From the NCBI GenBank assembly GCA_949316235.1, contig OX438744.1:36266778-36330777 (forward strand): a stretch of DNA of 64,000 nt, read 5' to 3'. The position numbers were made by a program, and so were the translations under genes. Below, piece by piece: positions 33,501 through 45,099 of this stretch. Under the pieces are notes generated by a model, which saw only the letters and a program-made list of their open reading frames with translations, ran no database searches and was not told the DNA's origin. The stretch is from Oegoconia quadripuncta. Its lineage: Eukaryota > Arthropoda > Insecta > Lepidoptera > Autostichidae. Within the stretch, counting starts at the first letter, position 1, and each line of letters begins with the position of its first letter.

Positions 33501-34287
33501 AAGCCATTTTGTACTAAAGAAATTTGATTCCTTCTTCTACTGGAAAACCCTATAAAGAAGATTGTGGCATAGTTTCTTCATCTTATCAATTTAAGAATTT
33601 TGATCTAGGTGTGCACCAATCTCTGTTTATTTCTGGCACAAGCTTTATCTGTAACTCTAGATACGTTTGAAATATGATACTAAAGAAGAATAGACAAGAA
33701 TGCGATGGAAAAAAAAAGTAATGAGGAAGTTTTGAATATGCGAAGCGATGAGTTCATCAAAGATGGTAGAAATTAGATGAGAAAACTCACTGAAGACACG
33801 ACGAAAAGCATTTATAATTTGACAGCTTTGCGAGTTTTGGAATAAAGAGACTTACGGACTTTATCTGTTCTGTTTATACCGAGAATGCTGCTCTCCCTTG
33901 CCAGATGTAATATAATGTAGGATTTAAATTGAAAAAGACCAGTATCGTTGTTTAATGTTATAAAAAATTTAGTTAACACAGCTGCACAGTATGAGAAATT
34001 CTTTCCAAGCTGTTTTATAATAACTATTAATGAGTATATAATAATCTGTTGTTATAGACTGAGGTTATTCACCTGTGCCTTCACGTCAAGTGGTAATGTG
34101 GAGGGTTAATGACTCCTACAAAAACATACATAAATGACGTTTTGTAATCAAATCAATCATACAGAAAAAGGTATATCAAATTAATCCAACCATGTAGTCA
34201 ATCAGGCAGAACAATACAGATAGCACACAATCGTTCATCAAATCTTCACCAAATTTATATGAAGCCATCGAAATATAACACAAAAAT

Positions 34288-34324
34288 GACAAGAGCATGG
34301 CTCTTAAATAAGATGATGATGATG
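34288..34324 (+). mobile_element. 37-bp retroposed LINE 3' hairpin with TSD
   Basis: AAGAGCATGGCTCTTAAATA plus (GAT)n, flanked by perfect ACACAAAAAT duplications (34278-34287 and 34325-34334). AAGAGC/GCTCTT form a stem around ATG. The same 3' end is at 46019-46059 and, diverged and inverted, at 48541-48590. Confidence 0.72.
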
Positions 34325-34398
34325 ACACAAAAATAGTCGACCTCCTTAGTTTTGGAAGTGAGCTAAAAATACAACACTATTGCTGCTTAGTGGCAGGC

Positions 34399-34559
34399 AA
34401 TGGTGTCGATTCGGATGTACACCAACTAAACTAAACTAAAACCAGTTTTAAAGTAGTACTATCTCTTTCTCCCTGGAACAGTACGATGCGACGTCACCAC
34501 TCCAAAACTAGTTTTAATTTGGTTTAGTTTAGTTGGTGTACATCCGAATCGACACCATT
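34399..34559. mobile_element. 161-bp palindromic MITE, copy 2
   Basis: Same length and layout as 335-495. It lies inside a minus-strand SINE-A fragment: 34367-34398 resembles the ATTGCTGCTTGGCGGCAG part and 34560-34600 resembles GGTAGCTAGCCAGGCGGACAT. Confidence 0.87.
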
Positions 34560-34589
34560 ATAGCCAGCGGTAGCTAGTCAAGCCGTACA

Positions 34590-34740
34590 TCATAATTATA
34601 TCGGCCACAGGACATCCAATACTGAACATAGGCCACCCCTGCATCGGTCTGCATCAGCATCTTCCAGCGACCTTCATCAGGTCGTCAGTCCCACGCTGCG
34701 CTAGCCGGTACGTGGTCTCCATTCCATAACTTTAATACCA
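34590..34740 (+). repeat. Dispersed repeat (ACAGGACATCCAATACTGAAC family)
   Basis: CGGCCACAGGACATCCAATAC, ATAGGCCACCCCTGCAT, CCAGCGACCTTCATCAGGTCG, CTGCGCTAGCCGGTACGTGG. Related pieces are at 610-735, 22488-22555 and 62665-62765. Confidence 0.6.
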
Positions 34741-34910
34741 ATTACTTGTCAAGCCATACGAAGAAACAAACCATAACACTCCGGAGCAATCCATCTAGCT
34801 AACCAGCCGCCGTTAGTTCAAACGGTTTAATATTAAAGATCGCCACTATTTAAATATAGAAGACATCCCAACAGGCTTACGTACCAGTTTTGGGGTACAG
34901 GTTCTATTTT

Positions 34911-34975
34911 TTTTTATTTTTTTAAATCTTTATTTAAAGAGCTTGGTCACTTTTGTGACTATGTCGCTCTATACG
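34911..34975 (-). mobile_element. LINE 3' end (TTTAAAGAGCTTGGTC family)
   Basis: T-run, AATCTTTATTTAAAGAGCTTG, GTGACTATGTCGCTCT. The same 3' end, with poly(A) on the minus strand, is inserted at 46071-46137. Confidence 0.7.
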
Positions 34976-35682
34976 TACGCCTACCTTAAGGTTGAAATTA
35001 CGACAACATGGAATTTGGTTCTATTCATAAGAAGGCATGGGCCATAATCCACCTCGCGGGTTTGTGTCGTAACTAGTGGGTTTTCAAGCCTAAATTCTAA
35101 TGAAAACAGCCAGACCGACTTCCAAAGTACGGAAACACATGTAGGAAAAGCCATCCAAGGATTGACCGCGCCAGATATTGTAAAACTTAGTAAATCGAAC
35201 AAGAATAGCGAATTGTGTGCAGTGAAAAAGTGCAGTCGCACCATAAGTGTTAGGACACCAACTGCTATTTTTGCCAGCTTCGGGTCACACGTTCAGTGGT
35301 ATTACGGATAGACCAATTTTATTCAGAAAATAATAAATATATGAATTTGGCTGCTAAAATACAATATGTAGGTACACTAAACTACGCAAGTTATACAAAT
35401 TACATATGCTCTTGCGTAAACTAAATTGACTTCTTTACGTTCAATCAATTTTTTTACCATATAATACAGAATATTTACTGCAGGTCTTTAAAAAACTAAT
35501 TTCAATAAACTTGCCTGTAATGGAATTGGTGGAATCGTACCAAAAAGACTGATTTTTATCCAAACTATTCGAGAGTCCTCTCATCGATAATTTGTACGAT
35601 TAAGATAAGCACTTAGAGTTTTAATTTTTCTATTTTTAGAATCGACTTCTAGACGGACAGACGAGCGTAGAAACTCAAAAAT

Positions 35683-35897
35683 ATTAGGTCCTTACCTATG
35701 AAATTGGCGTTTTGTATGTTTTCTCCATACAAACATTTTTGTTTTTTTTTTTGGGAACGGCAAATCCAAATTTCGCCAAACTTTGTGTGTATTATCGGAT
35801 AACATTAAGTTAAATGAAAAGAACTCTGTTCAATTTTTTTTTTATTATGTGATTTAAGCCCAGAAATTAAAAAATATTTCATGTGAAACCTTGAAAG
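35683..35897. mobile_element. Shortened copy of the TTAGGTCCTTACC MITE
   Basis: Same left terminus and GGGAACGGCAAATCCAAATTT block as 31345-31761. Bases are missing after TTTTGTATG and after ATTAAGT, and it breaks off after GTGAAACCTTGAAA, before the right terminus. Confidence 0.75.
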
Positions 35898-36213
35898 GGA
35901 CTCAAACCCGTGACTACTACGCCGCAAAACTCCTGCAAACAATTTGCATACCTACATACCTATGCTTAACATTGTACTATGTACCCAAACAAATATTATA
36001 CGCATCAAATACAATACCTAATTTCCTCGTTTAGGTCATGACATAATAATGTGTCATTCAATATACGAGTACCTACGACACGTTTCTGGAAAAACCCATA
36101 AAAGTATATAGAGCATGATTAGTTATTCTATGTTACTAAAAATGAATATTAACACTGAAGTAAAAATCTTAATAGGTTATTTTTTATTCGACTACGGCGA
36201 AACCAAAAAGACC

Positions 36214-36377
36214 TATAAAAAATCAAAATCAAGACGAAATAACTCATTTGTTTTAGGGCGAAATCTGAAGTCACGTAAGCCTTTTATTTATATAAAAGGG
36301 TTGAGTTTTTGCTTACGTGACTTCAGATTTCGCCCTAAAACAAATGAGTTATTTCGTCTTGATTTTGATTTTTTATA
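36214..36377. repeat. Perfect 67-bp inverted repeat (30-nt loop)
   Basis: 36214-36280 and 36311-36377 are perfect reverse complements over 67 bases. The loop's end plus the start of the right arm (AAAAGGGTTGAGTTTTTGC, 36294-) is repeated directly at 36383-36407. The open frame crossing it (36115-36384) is a by-product. The lack of any mismatch implies a very recent event or active correction. Confidence 0.97.
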
Positions 36378-36417
36378 TAAATAAAAGGGTTGAGTTTTTG
36401 CTTACGTAGTACGTACG

Positions 36418-36626
36418 AGTAGCATTCCGCCCGCGACTTCGCCTGCATGGAATAACTTTATCGCAGAAATTTGCTTACCCCACGGGAACTACTCACTTCA
36501 TCGGGATAAAAATATCCTATCTTTTAATCCACGGTATGTTCCAGCTATATACCAAATTTCATCCAAATCCGTTCATCAGTTTAGCCATGAGTGAGCAACA
36601 AGCAAATAAACAAACATCCAAACTTA
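36418..36626 (-). mobile_element. Helitron-like short repeat
   Basis: CCGCCCGCGACTTCGCC, CGGGAACTACTCACTTC, GATAAAAATATCC, AAATTTCATCCAAATCCG, then CAAACATCC. The complement of the layout at 42955-43165. Confidence 0.68.
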
Positions 36627-37084
36627 GGTAAATAAACAATAATATTAGGTAGATGGCAAGGAGGACGCATTTGATTACAATTGAAACGTTCAAGTTGAAG
36701 ATGCTTGAAGTCCTTTGGTAGGTAGCCTTTGACGACACTCAAAAGGGTTGGTTCAACTTTGTTTTTCATTGTTTCGAATACTCCTCGTTACATTGTTCGT
36801 TTTTGCAAACTCTCAAGGCCGTAGCCTTCTGTGTTACATATTCCGAGGTCATGTAGCGGAATCCCCGAGGGTAATATTTGCATTAAACACATTTTATGCT
36901 CCGATTTTATGCCACATAATAAATCTTAGCGGATTCCGGCGACTAACTATGCTATAGGCTGGACCTGACCGTCTCCTGGGGAGCATGCTTGTTTAAAACT
37001 TTCATGAGCTTCATAGAGTATGAGGTGATATACGCGTTTCGAAAGACATTGCCTTCGTCTTGTTAATAATAACAGCATAATAAC

Positions 37085-37340
37085 TAGCCCCTTTAGAATT
37101 ACTTATTGATAAAGTATATTATAAAATATCACACAATTGGGATGAACATCTTCCATTGACATGACCCGCTTCACTTGACAGGCTTTTCGATAATTAATAA
37201 TAAAATAAATTTTATATAAACCTGTTTTAAAAAAGAGCTACCTATCCTTCAAGTTTTATGCTTGTTGTTCTCACGAATAAAGGGCTCATTGACAAGCGAT
37301 ATCTTAAAAAAACATACTTTGACTTTGAGTGAAAGTAGTC
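37085..37340 (+). pseudogene. LINE-J RT C-terminus and 3' UTR
   Basis: Reads ELLIDKVYYKISHNWDEH then stops, followed by a 3' UTR with AAAAGAGCTAC, TTGTTCTCAC and CTTTGACTTTGA. The better copy at 44390 reads KLINKAYYKISDYLDDNHPW. The pattern (K.YY...YL.D..PW) is the end of CR1/jockey-type reverse transcriptases. Confidence 0.7.
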
Positions 37341-40123
37341 CAGTCTTTGTATAAGAGGAAAACAGAGCACTCGATTTCCTCCATTTCTTCCTGTTTACTG
37401 TCAGGGTCTTACCGTTCGTAGGTTTTACTTCAATAGAAAGCATGACGCAATTGACATTACTAATTCAAAATTCCGTAAGCTCAGTAGAAATTATCAGGTC
37501 GTACTTGGAATTGATATAACTTTTTCTTTATTTGCAAACAACAATTCCTTAAAAATATCAGCATGCAAGCTATTGCCTACGGGATTTTTTCCATCCATTA
37601 TTGTTATATCATGATTTTCAGTTGTATAATTATTTACCTTTTCCGGTACAATGAAGTAAGAAAGAAATAACCTGTAGGAGTTTTATTTATACTGGCCATA
37701 ACGTAATGTACTACTACTACTAAGGGAAAAGGTACCAGGTTAACATAACACTGAAAGAGTTTTCCTTTCACAGGCAAAAATATACTTGTGTGCGATTGAA
37801 ACATAATCACATGATAACGACTTCTGTTACATAAATAGTAATCTCTCCACAAACATATTTCTTGTCAATTCCTCAAATACACGAAAATTGTCGCTTGTTT
37901 CGCTGTGCTTTGTTGAAAGGGAAATTGCTAATCTATCTAATGAGACACGCATACTATTGATTCTACTCCGTACCCGTTTGCATGGCAACATGACCAGCTC
38001 ATCAGCACTATCATTTAATAACTAATAAGATATAGCTGTTAATAAGTGTGTATTTTTGTAGAGGGCTTTGACTCGGCCGGGTCGAGCACCTTGTTTTTGT
38101 TAACGTTATTATAATATCGACACATAACGGATTACTGAAGTGTATTATGTAGGTATATGCGGGTTTACTGTTGCTCTTCTTAGGGTTCCGTGAACTGTAG
38201 CTATCTCACCTGCGTCAACACCCGAGAGTCTGCCAGCATGTCGCTCGCCTGTGTAAAAAAAACTCTTTCTACTTTATGCTGGCCTGGTACTTTCTCGTAA
38301 TAACTATGTATATGAATTTCTTCATTTCAGCAGGCTAGTTCTATTATTTTTAATTTACGACTGATCTATTTTCTTGCACTATTGACAAAATTCAAATTAA
38401 ATATAATAGTCCAATTGTAGAACACGAAATGTGACAATGGCTATGTCATATTCGATGAAGTTAAGGTTTTGTCAAAAAATAGTGGAGCACCGAAATAACG
38501 CTAGCTCCCAGAGTAGATACTTTCCACACCCTGGGTTACAATCACAATGAGTTAGGTAGCACTTGACCTCGATCACACCCGCGAAACAAAAAAATAGCAA
38601 GTGGTCACACCAGAATTTCATCAGATGAGAATAAGGCTAAAGGTAAAAATGCGCTTTGCCAACGCTCCCGCGTTATTAAGGATACCTACTGTCTTTTTAA
38701 ATAGTCGGATTTTTTATAACCTCAGCAACCTGAAAATAAACAAAATTTAGATTCTGTCTTTCGGTTTTAATACAAAAACAACAATTTAAACCCCCGTGGT
38801 GCTAGAATACACAGTGGAATTCAGCTGTTTGTTAAAAACCCAATTACATAATTTCTAACTATCCTGAAGGTATCAACACCACTGCTTATAGCAATACATA
38901 TAGTTGAGGCTCCTTAGTAATCTAGCCGGTACCTCCGCGAGATTAATTCTATATTCAACTCTGATCGCGATACTTTTCTAATCTTTCATTTTAAACGTCC
39001 CAACAGATTTTAAAGATATTCCGAGTTGTTAGAAGAACGCATTTGCGGTCTGAAGTTCTTAAATACAATTAAAGTTGATGTTTAGCTGCAAGAAAGACTA
39101 TATGTAAATAATTTATCGTCATAACACTCATCCTAAATAATGTGATATCTTTGCTCCGAAAAACCTGCGATCACCAACCTATGCCAGAATTATGCTTTGG
39201 GAACTGGAAACAAATATGATTACAATGACTACATCTTCAAAAGGTATTATTTTTAAAGCATATGGCAGGAAGAGATAACATCTAGATTTCTAGCGTGTGG
39301 AGCTCATCACAAATACCTAGAGAAACAAAACAGATTTCTCAGCAAATGTACTCTGACTACAGAATTTAGGCCTCTTTCTATGAAACTCAAGATTATATAA
39401 GACGTACGTTAACCTTTTCGTTTTATTTTTAACATTTCACTTGTCACCCGGGCAGTACCACTATCTGGCGCTATCAGCTACGTCATTCGGCGCGAATCCG
39501 CAGCCCACGTGGTCCGCGAAGGCCGCCCGGTCAAAAACCCCGAATTACGCAACAACACAATGACTCAGCCGATGTTTAGCTAACCATCTAGCCTTTATGC
39601 TCGCCTGGTACTTCGGTTTCGTTCACAAAAGGACGTTACCTTTTGTAATACAAAATTGCGTGAGAATGGTGTTGAAAACAAAGTGATTGGCACATTATTA
39701 TGTGTGTATTTTTTTAATAACTATACCTATATTTGGCGTATAAGTGTGTGTATATGTATTTAATACCTGCTTGTACTTCTGGTTTGAAAAGAATGGCAGT
39801 CAGTAGAATAGATTTCATCTTTATTTATGGCAAAATGGCACAGCTTTACTTACAAATACATAATAGTGCAGGTAGAAATGGCTGGTAGATTATAACTAAC
39901 TCTAATTACCGGTCCGTAGTATCTGGTAGGGGTTCGACTATACAATAGTATTAATTGGCTCAAAATAAAAAAAAAGTTTATTACTGTAACATAAATAACA
40001 AGAAGTCAAACGCTGTCAGATTTATCTGTAAGGAAAATAACTAGCTTCTCAAATATAAATCCATTTACATGTACTTCTCAAAAAAAATAGAACTTATTAA
40101 ACATTCATTAGATCTACATTTAA
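37341..40123. other. Largest stretch without recognised features
   Basis: About 2.8 kb with only short frames. 38560-38650 faintly resembles a SINE-A end, and 39475-39560 is CpG-rich (GGCGCGAATCCGCAGCCCACG). If host sequence survives in the window, this is a likely place, but I see no exon. Confidence 0.5.
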
Positions 40124-40483
40124 CGACCGATTCGTGTAACGGACAGCGACACTCAGTGAAACCAACAGCGCGGATTCGAATCCCGCGAAAAGTAAATATG
40201 TGATGAATACATACATATATAAAGTTACGCCTATTTCCCGTAGGGATAGGCAGAGACCACAGACTTCCACTTGCTACGATCCTGACACACCACTTTTGCT
40301 TCATTCACTATCATAAGATTGTTCATATATTCTCGTCGGTTTGGGTATTTGTGATGAATACGAACGTTTATTCCAGAGTCATGGATGTTTATATTATATG
40401 TTTATCTGTTATCTAGTATCCATGGTAAAAGTGTTGCTTAATTTGGGTCTAAATGATTGGTGTAAGTCCGAAATATTTTATTA
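40124..40483 (+). mobile_element. SINE-C interrupted by LINE-M (12-bp TSD)
   Basis: Head ACGACCGATTCGTGTAACGG, box B GATTCGAATCCCGCG, then a break and the 3' half from GAACGTTTATTCCAGAGTC to GGTGTAAGTCCGAAA. TGTGATGAATAC flanks the insert on both sides (40199-40210 and 40350-40361) and is single in intact SINE-C copies. Confidence 0.9.
40211..40349 (-). pseudogene. LINE-M 3' end inside SINE-C
   Basis: The minus strand ends a frame [20 protein letters not shown] then YGK and stop, followed by a short 3' UTR ending in an ATAC-type tail. It matches 54005-54350. 139 bp, 5'-truncated. Confidence 0.85.
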
Positions 40484-41116
40484 TATATTACTTTGGGTAC
40501 AGTTATTATTCAGTCGCAGTCAATGATGATTCAAAGTTTATTGACATTACTAATTCGACTAATGAAAGGCACTTATGGACACATAAAATCGTCCATAGAA
40601 TATTATACAACAAACAAAATGGTAATATGTAGATATAATTCATTATCATTATCCGACATGTCCGTTGAAGCAACATTAATCAAATAACATACAAATGTGA
40701 CCTCCAGAAAATTCCGTGACACATACAATAGGAGAGTTTCTTCACCTTGCGACGTCACCCTGAGGCTTCACCTCAATGCCAAGCCAATGGCCGGGCCATT
40801 ACCCATGTGCTAACGAACCACTAGTGATTCTAGGCCTCGCGACCGATTTAGACATAATATCTACGTCTGCGACTGTTTCATTGTGTATTTTTAGATAACA
40901 ATGAATTATATTGCTTACAGAAGTAGGTACAGATAACAAAAATATGTAACCATTGGCATATAATCTCATTATAATTATGTGATCTCAGTGACCACGTCAG
41001 CTATAAGATTCACTCGATATTGCTCATATTAGAATAATATAACTTGGGCAGCGTGCTCTGGAAGGATGCGTCAAAATTCATAGGGACCAGTCAAAAATTG
41101 CGTTATTGATAAAGAC

Positions 41117-41578
41117 GACCTGTTTGGCGTAGTGGTTACCAAGACGTCGCGGGTTCGAAACCCGCTAGGGGCATATGTTTGCGTGATTAATACGGACATA
41201 TTATTGCTTAGTTTGTCTCACTGTTACTTTTTAACCTCTAGATTGTATAATGATTATTATTTAATACTGACTTTCCACCTAATTATTTTTTAAGAGAATC
41301 GAAATGTAAAATGAGAATCTGTAATTGGCATGACTTTGGCTTGTAAATTTTGTGTAATATTTTTTATCATGATGCTGTTGCTTCTGTATTACACCAATAA
41401 AATAAAATAAAAATAAAATAAAATGTGTACCCGAGTTATGGATGTATTTATTTATATTAAGTATTTATTTACAAAAAAAATGCATTTATGTAATATATCA
41501 ATCACAACACAAGCCTATAGTTACTTAATGTGGAACTAGATGGCACTGTGTGTATGTCCAAGGATATTTATTAGTTGA
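41117..41578 (+). mobile_element. SINE-B interrupted by a poly(A)-type insert
   Basis: Head GACCTGTTTGGCGTAGTGGT and box B GGGTTCGAAACCCGC run to ATACGGACAT at 41200. The body resumes at 41425 (GTGTACCCGAGTTATGG) and ends ACTAGATGGCACTGTGTG. This copy has lost the GCGC core of its 3' end. Confidence 0.88.
41200..41424 (+). mobile_element. Retroposed insert in SINE-B (partner of 945-1172)
   Basis: Homologous to 945-1172 (CTCTAGATTGTATAATGA, CTTTCCACCTAATTATTTTT, ATCTGTAATTGGCATGACTT) and ends in an AATAAAATAAAA tail directly before SINE-B resumes. Confidence 0.8.
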
Positions 41579-41679
41579 TTGAAATAGAATTTAAGGAAAA
41601 GAATATAGTATATTAGTTGATTGAAATAGAAGATATTGGCATAGGTCAAACTCACCCAAACAATACACCCAGCTCACCC

Positions 41680-41708
41680 CCCCCCCCCCCCCCACACACA
41701 CGCGCACA

Positions 41709-41772
<64 letters not shown>
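41680..41772. repeat. Poly(C) plus (AC)n microsatellite
   Basis: About 17 C residues, then a short ACACGCGCAC interruption and about 30 AC units. Frames translated across it are artefacts. Confidence 0.98.
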
Positions 41773-41775
<3 letters not shown>

Positions 41776-41889
41776 CACACACGGACACACTTGCTTTAGT
41801 CCACTATCCACATGCAACATATATGTATACTTTAAGCAGCATACTGCATCACTTAGATAATGTATTCTCAGTGTTCTTGTAATGTCTAA

Positions 41890-42056
41890 TATTAAGGGAG
41901 TGAGAGCCTGGGGATCTGTAGCACAGGTTTCGAACCTATTTCAGACTCCAGTCTCTCACAAAGAAATTTGTTTTTGTATTTACCTAACATTACTATTTCA
42001 CAATGTACCTATTTCTTTGTGGTGAGATAATAATTATTATTATTATTATTATTATA
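41890..42056 (+). mobile_element. LINE-N 3' end with (TTA)n tail
   Basis: GAGTGAGAGCCTGGGGATCTG, AGACTCCAGTCTCTCAC, then TTTGTGGTGAGATAATAATTA and (TTA)n. The same 3' end is found inverted at 49753 (TTTTCTCACCACAAATGACG). Confidence 0.7.
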
Positions 42057-42059
42057 GGT

Positions 42060-42362
42060 AGTTTAATTATTTTTTTCAAAACCATAATGATTCAAGTTTT
42101 GTGTCATTTGACGGTCACATTTGAAGCCTATTCCACATAATTACATCATTAAATAAAAATAAAAAAAAACTTGATAAAAATATGAGTTCCAAATTTTCGC
42201 ACGATAGGCACCCTACGAATCTCGCCAGTCGCATATCAATCTCCGATTGAATCCTTGATTCGAATGATCGTCTTGAAAAGAAAAATTAAACTACCTATAC
42301 CAATACCTTCTATTTCACTTACTTTATATGCCCTATTTTTTTCCTTACGGTAAAAAAATTTA
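42060..42362. mobile_element. Foldback-associated sequence, uninterrupted copy
   Basis: TTTTTTCAAAACCATAATGA, CATTTGACGGTCAC, ACCACATAATTACATCATT-like block, CCTACGAATCTCGCCAG, then CTACCTATACCAATACCTTC. It aligns with 61775-62262, where a SINE-A sits in the middle. Confidence 0.68.
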
Positions 42363-42416
42363 CAAGTATAAGAGTAACTTAATTTATATTCAGTGCATTA
42401 AATAATGTATTTAATC

Positions 42417-42880
42417 GCCTCCGTGGCTCAATGTAAACAACATAGGGTTTACGATTCGGAAGTCGCTGGTTCGATGTCGATGTTATTGTTTAGGTGACAT
42501 AATTTGTTCTGCTGTTTATTAAATTTCACGACTATTTTAACATGACTACCATATTTGTATGCCAATTTGGATGATTACAGAGATCATATTTATAAGTTAA
42601 TGTATCATAACAACCTGTTCACCTGTGTATCACAGATAAATAAATGATTGATTGATTGATCCCCAGCGGGGTACATGTTTAGTATGTTTCCGCCTGGTCA
42701 TCTTATCTAAATCTGCCGCCACACAGCAATGTTAATGTTTTTTTTTTATTGTTGTGTTCCGGTTGTCAGACATAAGATAGCGAGTGCCTCAAATAGGATG
42801 GGGTTTCCGAATCAGTACGCTTCCACCTTCAGCCTCACTTTCACTTAACATCAGTTGTGATTGAAGTCAAGTTTTTACAT
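42417..42880 (+). mobile_element. SINE-A interrupted by a (TGAT)n-tailed LINE end
   Basis: Head CGCCTCCGTGGCTCAATG to box B CTGGTTCGAT (42478), then an insert 42479-42655 that ends TGATTGATTGAT, then CCCCAGCGGGGTACATG onwards to AACATCAGTTGTGATTG. The insertion splits box B. A poly(T) run interrupts the CAATGTTAAT block. Confidence 0.87.
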
Positions 42881-42954
42881 TTCATTATTACTTGTGAAAT
42901 AGCCTGGCATGCGAACGAGCTAATTATGTCCAAGGCGGTTTATCATCTAAATCT

Positions 42955-43165
42955 AACTTCTAACTAATATTATAAATGCGAAAGTTTGGATGTTTGTTTG
43001 TTGCACAATCACGGAGAAACGGATGAATGCATTTGGATGAAATTTAGTTTATAGGTAGAACATACCCTGGATTGAGACAGGATATTTTTTAGCCCAATAA
43101 AGTGAGTAGCTCCCGCGGGATAAACAAATTTCCGCGATAAATTTTACCGTGGTCGGAAAGCTAAC
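42955..43165 (+). mobile_element. Helitron-like short repeat
   Basis: CTAATATTATAAATGCGAAAG, TTTGGATGTTTGTTTGTTGC, GGATGAATGCATTTGGATG, AAAGTGAGTAGCTCCCGCGGG. The best copy of the family in the window. CTAATATTATAAATGCG is a familiar lepidopteran repeat start. Confidence 0.7.
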
Positions 43166-43673
43166 CGTCTCATATATTATAATATGCTTCATTTATAGTA
43201 TCGCGCATCCATCTTACATTGGTAGGGTTACATTCGTCGTGCTATCGACTGTATGGGTAACTGCGTAGTATGACCACGTATTACAATCGTGTATGATGGA
43301 CTATGACGCCACACGATGTTTCGGGAAAAATGTATTGCACAATGTTTTTGGGCGGTTGCCAATGTTAGGTTCAACGCAAGGGCAAAGAGGTTGCTCCATG
43401 AAGACTGCGAAGCTCGCTGTAAACAACCGCTCAGTCTTTGACCCTGACTGAAATACTGCGCGGAAAACCTGGGAACATGCTTCTATCATCAATTATCAGA
43501 GAGTATCAACAGAGCTATATTAACAATCTTTTATTATTAATAATGATACACCAAACACACTGTGTTAAAAGGTCTTCGAAACGGCTTAACCAATTTCCAT
43601 CAAACATGGCTAAGAACCTATCGCCAAGTTGAAATCAGAGCACGCGTTACTGAGATACATCCTGATAGATTAG

Positions 43674-43790
43674 ATTAGATTAGATTTATTTAGTTCACTT
43701 TTACAATATTAAGTCACACATACAGTTTCGTAAATTTATGATTTTTAAAGTAAAAGTGATTGTCAAACATAAAACAATAACTATACACAT
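43674..43790. repeat. (TTAGA)-headed dispersed repeat, copy 2
   Basis: TAGATTAGATTAGATTTATTT, AGTTCACTTTTACAATATTAA, CACATACAGTTTCGTAAATTT, as at 18195-18310. An AAATA-rich low-complexity tract follows at 43955-44040. Confidence 0.68.
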
Positions 43791-44389
43791 ACATTACATT
43801 ACTAGATTATTTGTTTAGTCACAAAATGAACAAAATAAGATAGAAATTTAGCATCTACATATTATTATATGTAACTATGTCAAAATTAATTAATAAAGTA
43901 TAAGTATGTAACCATTGTTACGTCAACGTCATACTATTTTTGAATAATGAAATAAAACAAAACTAAAATAAAATAAAAACAAATAATGAAATAAAATAAA
44001 ATAAAATAATCATAATGAAATAAAACAAAATAAAATATAAACCATGTCATGAGATTATTGATATGCCATATAATCACCTTTGTCAAATAATAGTTTAATA
44101 CAAGTTAAAGTAAATATATTAAAATAGAAAGCATGTCAGGAGGTTATGAAAATGTCATATCCATATACTCTTTAATAGGCCGGATAAAGGCCGGACTTAC
44201 ATATGTGCACACATACACAACGCTGTCAAACACATAAATGATTTTTTATCCCCACCCATGAGTGTGAAGTATGATCAAGATTGAAGATGATCATTTAGGA
44301 AAAATAGTGATAAACATGATGTCAATACCAGAAATAAAGATAAACCTGCAGGTCACATAAGTCGCCTCCGTAAAGTCAGTAATTCATTC

Positions 44390-44825
44390 AAAGGGTTATG
44401 TATATACTCTTTTTCAATAAGGTTCCAGTTGATATACAAAATCTTCCTCTCAATAAATTTTAAGATACTATAAAACAGAAACTTATTAACAAAGCATATT
44501 ATAAAATATCAGACTATTTAGATGATAATCATCCCTGGACATAATCAGATTGTTCGCATGCCAGGCTATTTCACAATTAATAATGAAATATAAAATCATT
44601 TTTCTAACATTTTTTTATTTTATTTTTATTTTATTGATAGATAAGATAAAAACCTTTATGTAAAATCAAAGCCTGATTTTAAAAGAGCAACCCTTCGAGT
44701 TTCTTGCTTGTTCTTCTCAGGGCAAAATTACATTTTGGACAAGCAATTAGCTTAAAAAATGTAAAATTTACTATTTTAAGTGTACTCTGTGTACCTACAA
44801 AATAAAGCATTTTTGACTTTGACTT
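44390..44825 (+). pseudogene. LINE-J RT C-terminus, 3' UTR and (TTTGAC) tail
   Basis: A frame reads ILFFNKVPVDIQNLPLNKF, an in-frame TAA, then DTIKQKLINKAYYKISDYLD and DNHPWT stop. The internal stop makes it a pseudogene. The 3' UTR has AAAAGAGCAACCCTTCGAG, TTTCTTGCTTGTTCTTCTC and ends TTTTTGACTTTGACTTT. It identifies the coding end of the family whose tail hosts the DIRS element. Confidence 0.8.
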
Positions 44826-45099
44826 TCATGACTTCAATATTTTTTGAAAAGAGATTTAAAAAAAAAAAACAAAATTCTACCAATGACGTTGTTCAGCATG
44901 TCTGTTCCCACCTTAACATGCCCGGTCGCGGGTTCGATACCCGACTCATAAAGCGGAGGTAGATCATAAACGTCTGGGTAATGTGCTTTATGTAACATCT
45001 GCTTTCGGCGAAACCCGGGCCACTCAAGTTTCGACAATATTGGTAATATGTATAACCAATGTTGCTTTCTATATTATCTCTTTATCATTACTGATTATT

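Noticed and set aside
36115..36384. 89-codon frame
   Set aside because: Created by the perfect inverted repeat; the peptide's two halves are sense and antisense of the same DNA.
41591..41799. Frames on both strands across poly(C)/(AC)n
   Set aside because: Dinucleotide repeats are open in several frames; composition artefact.
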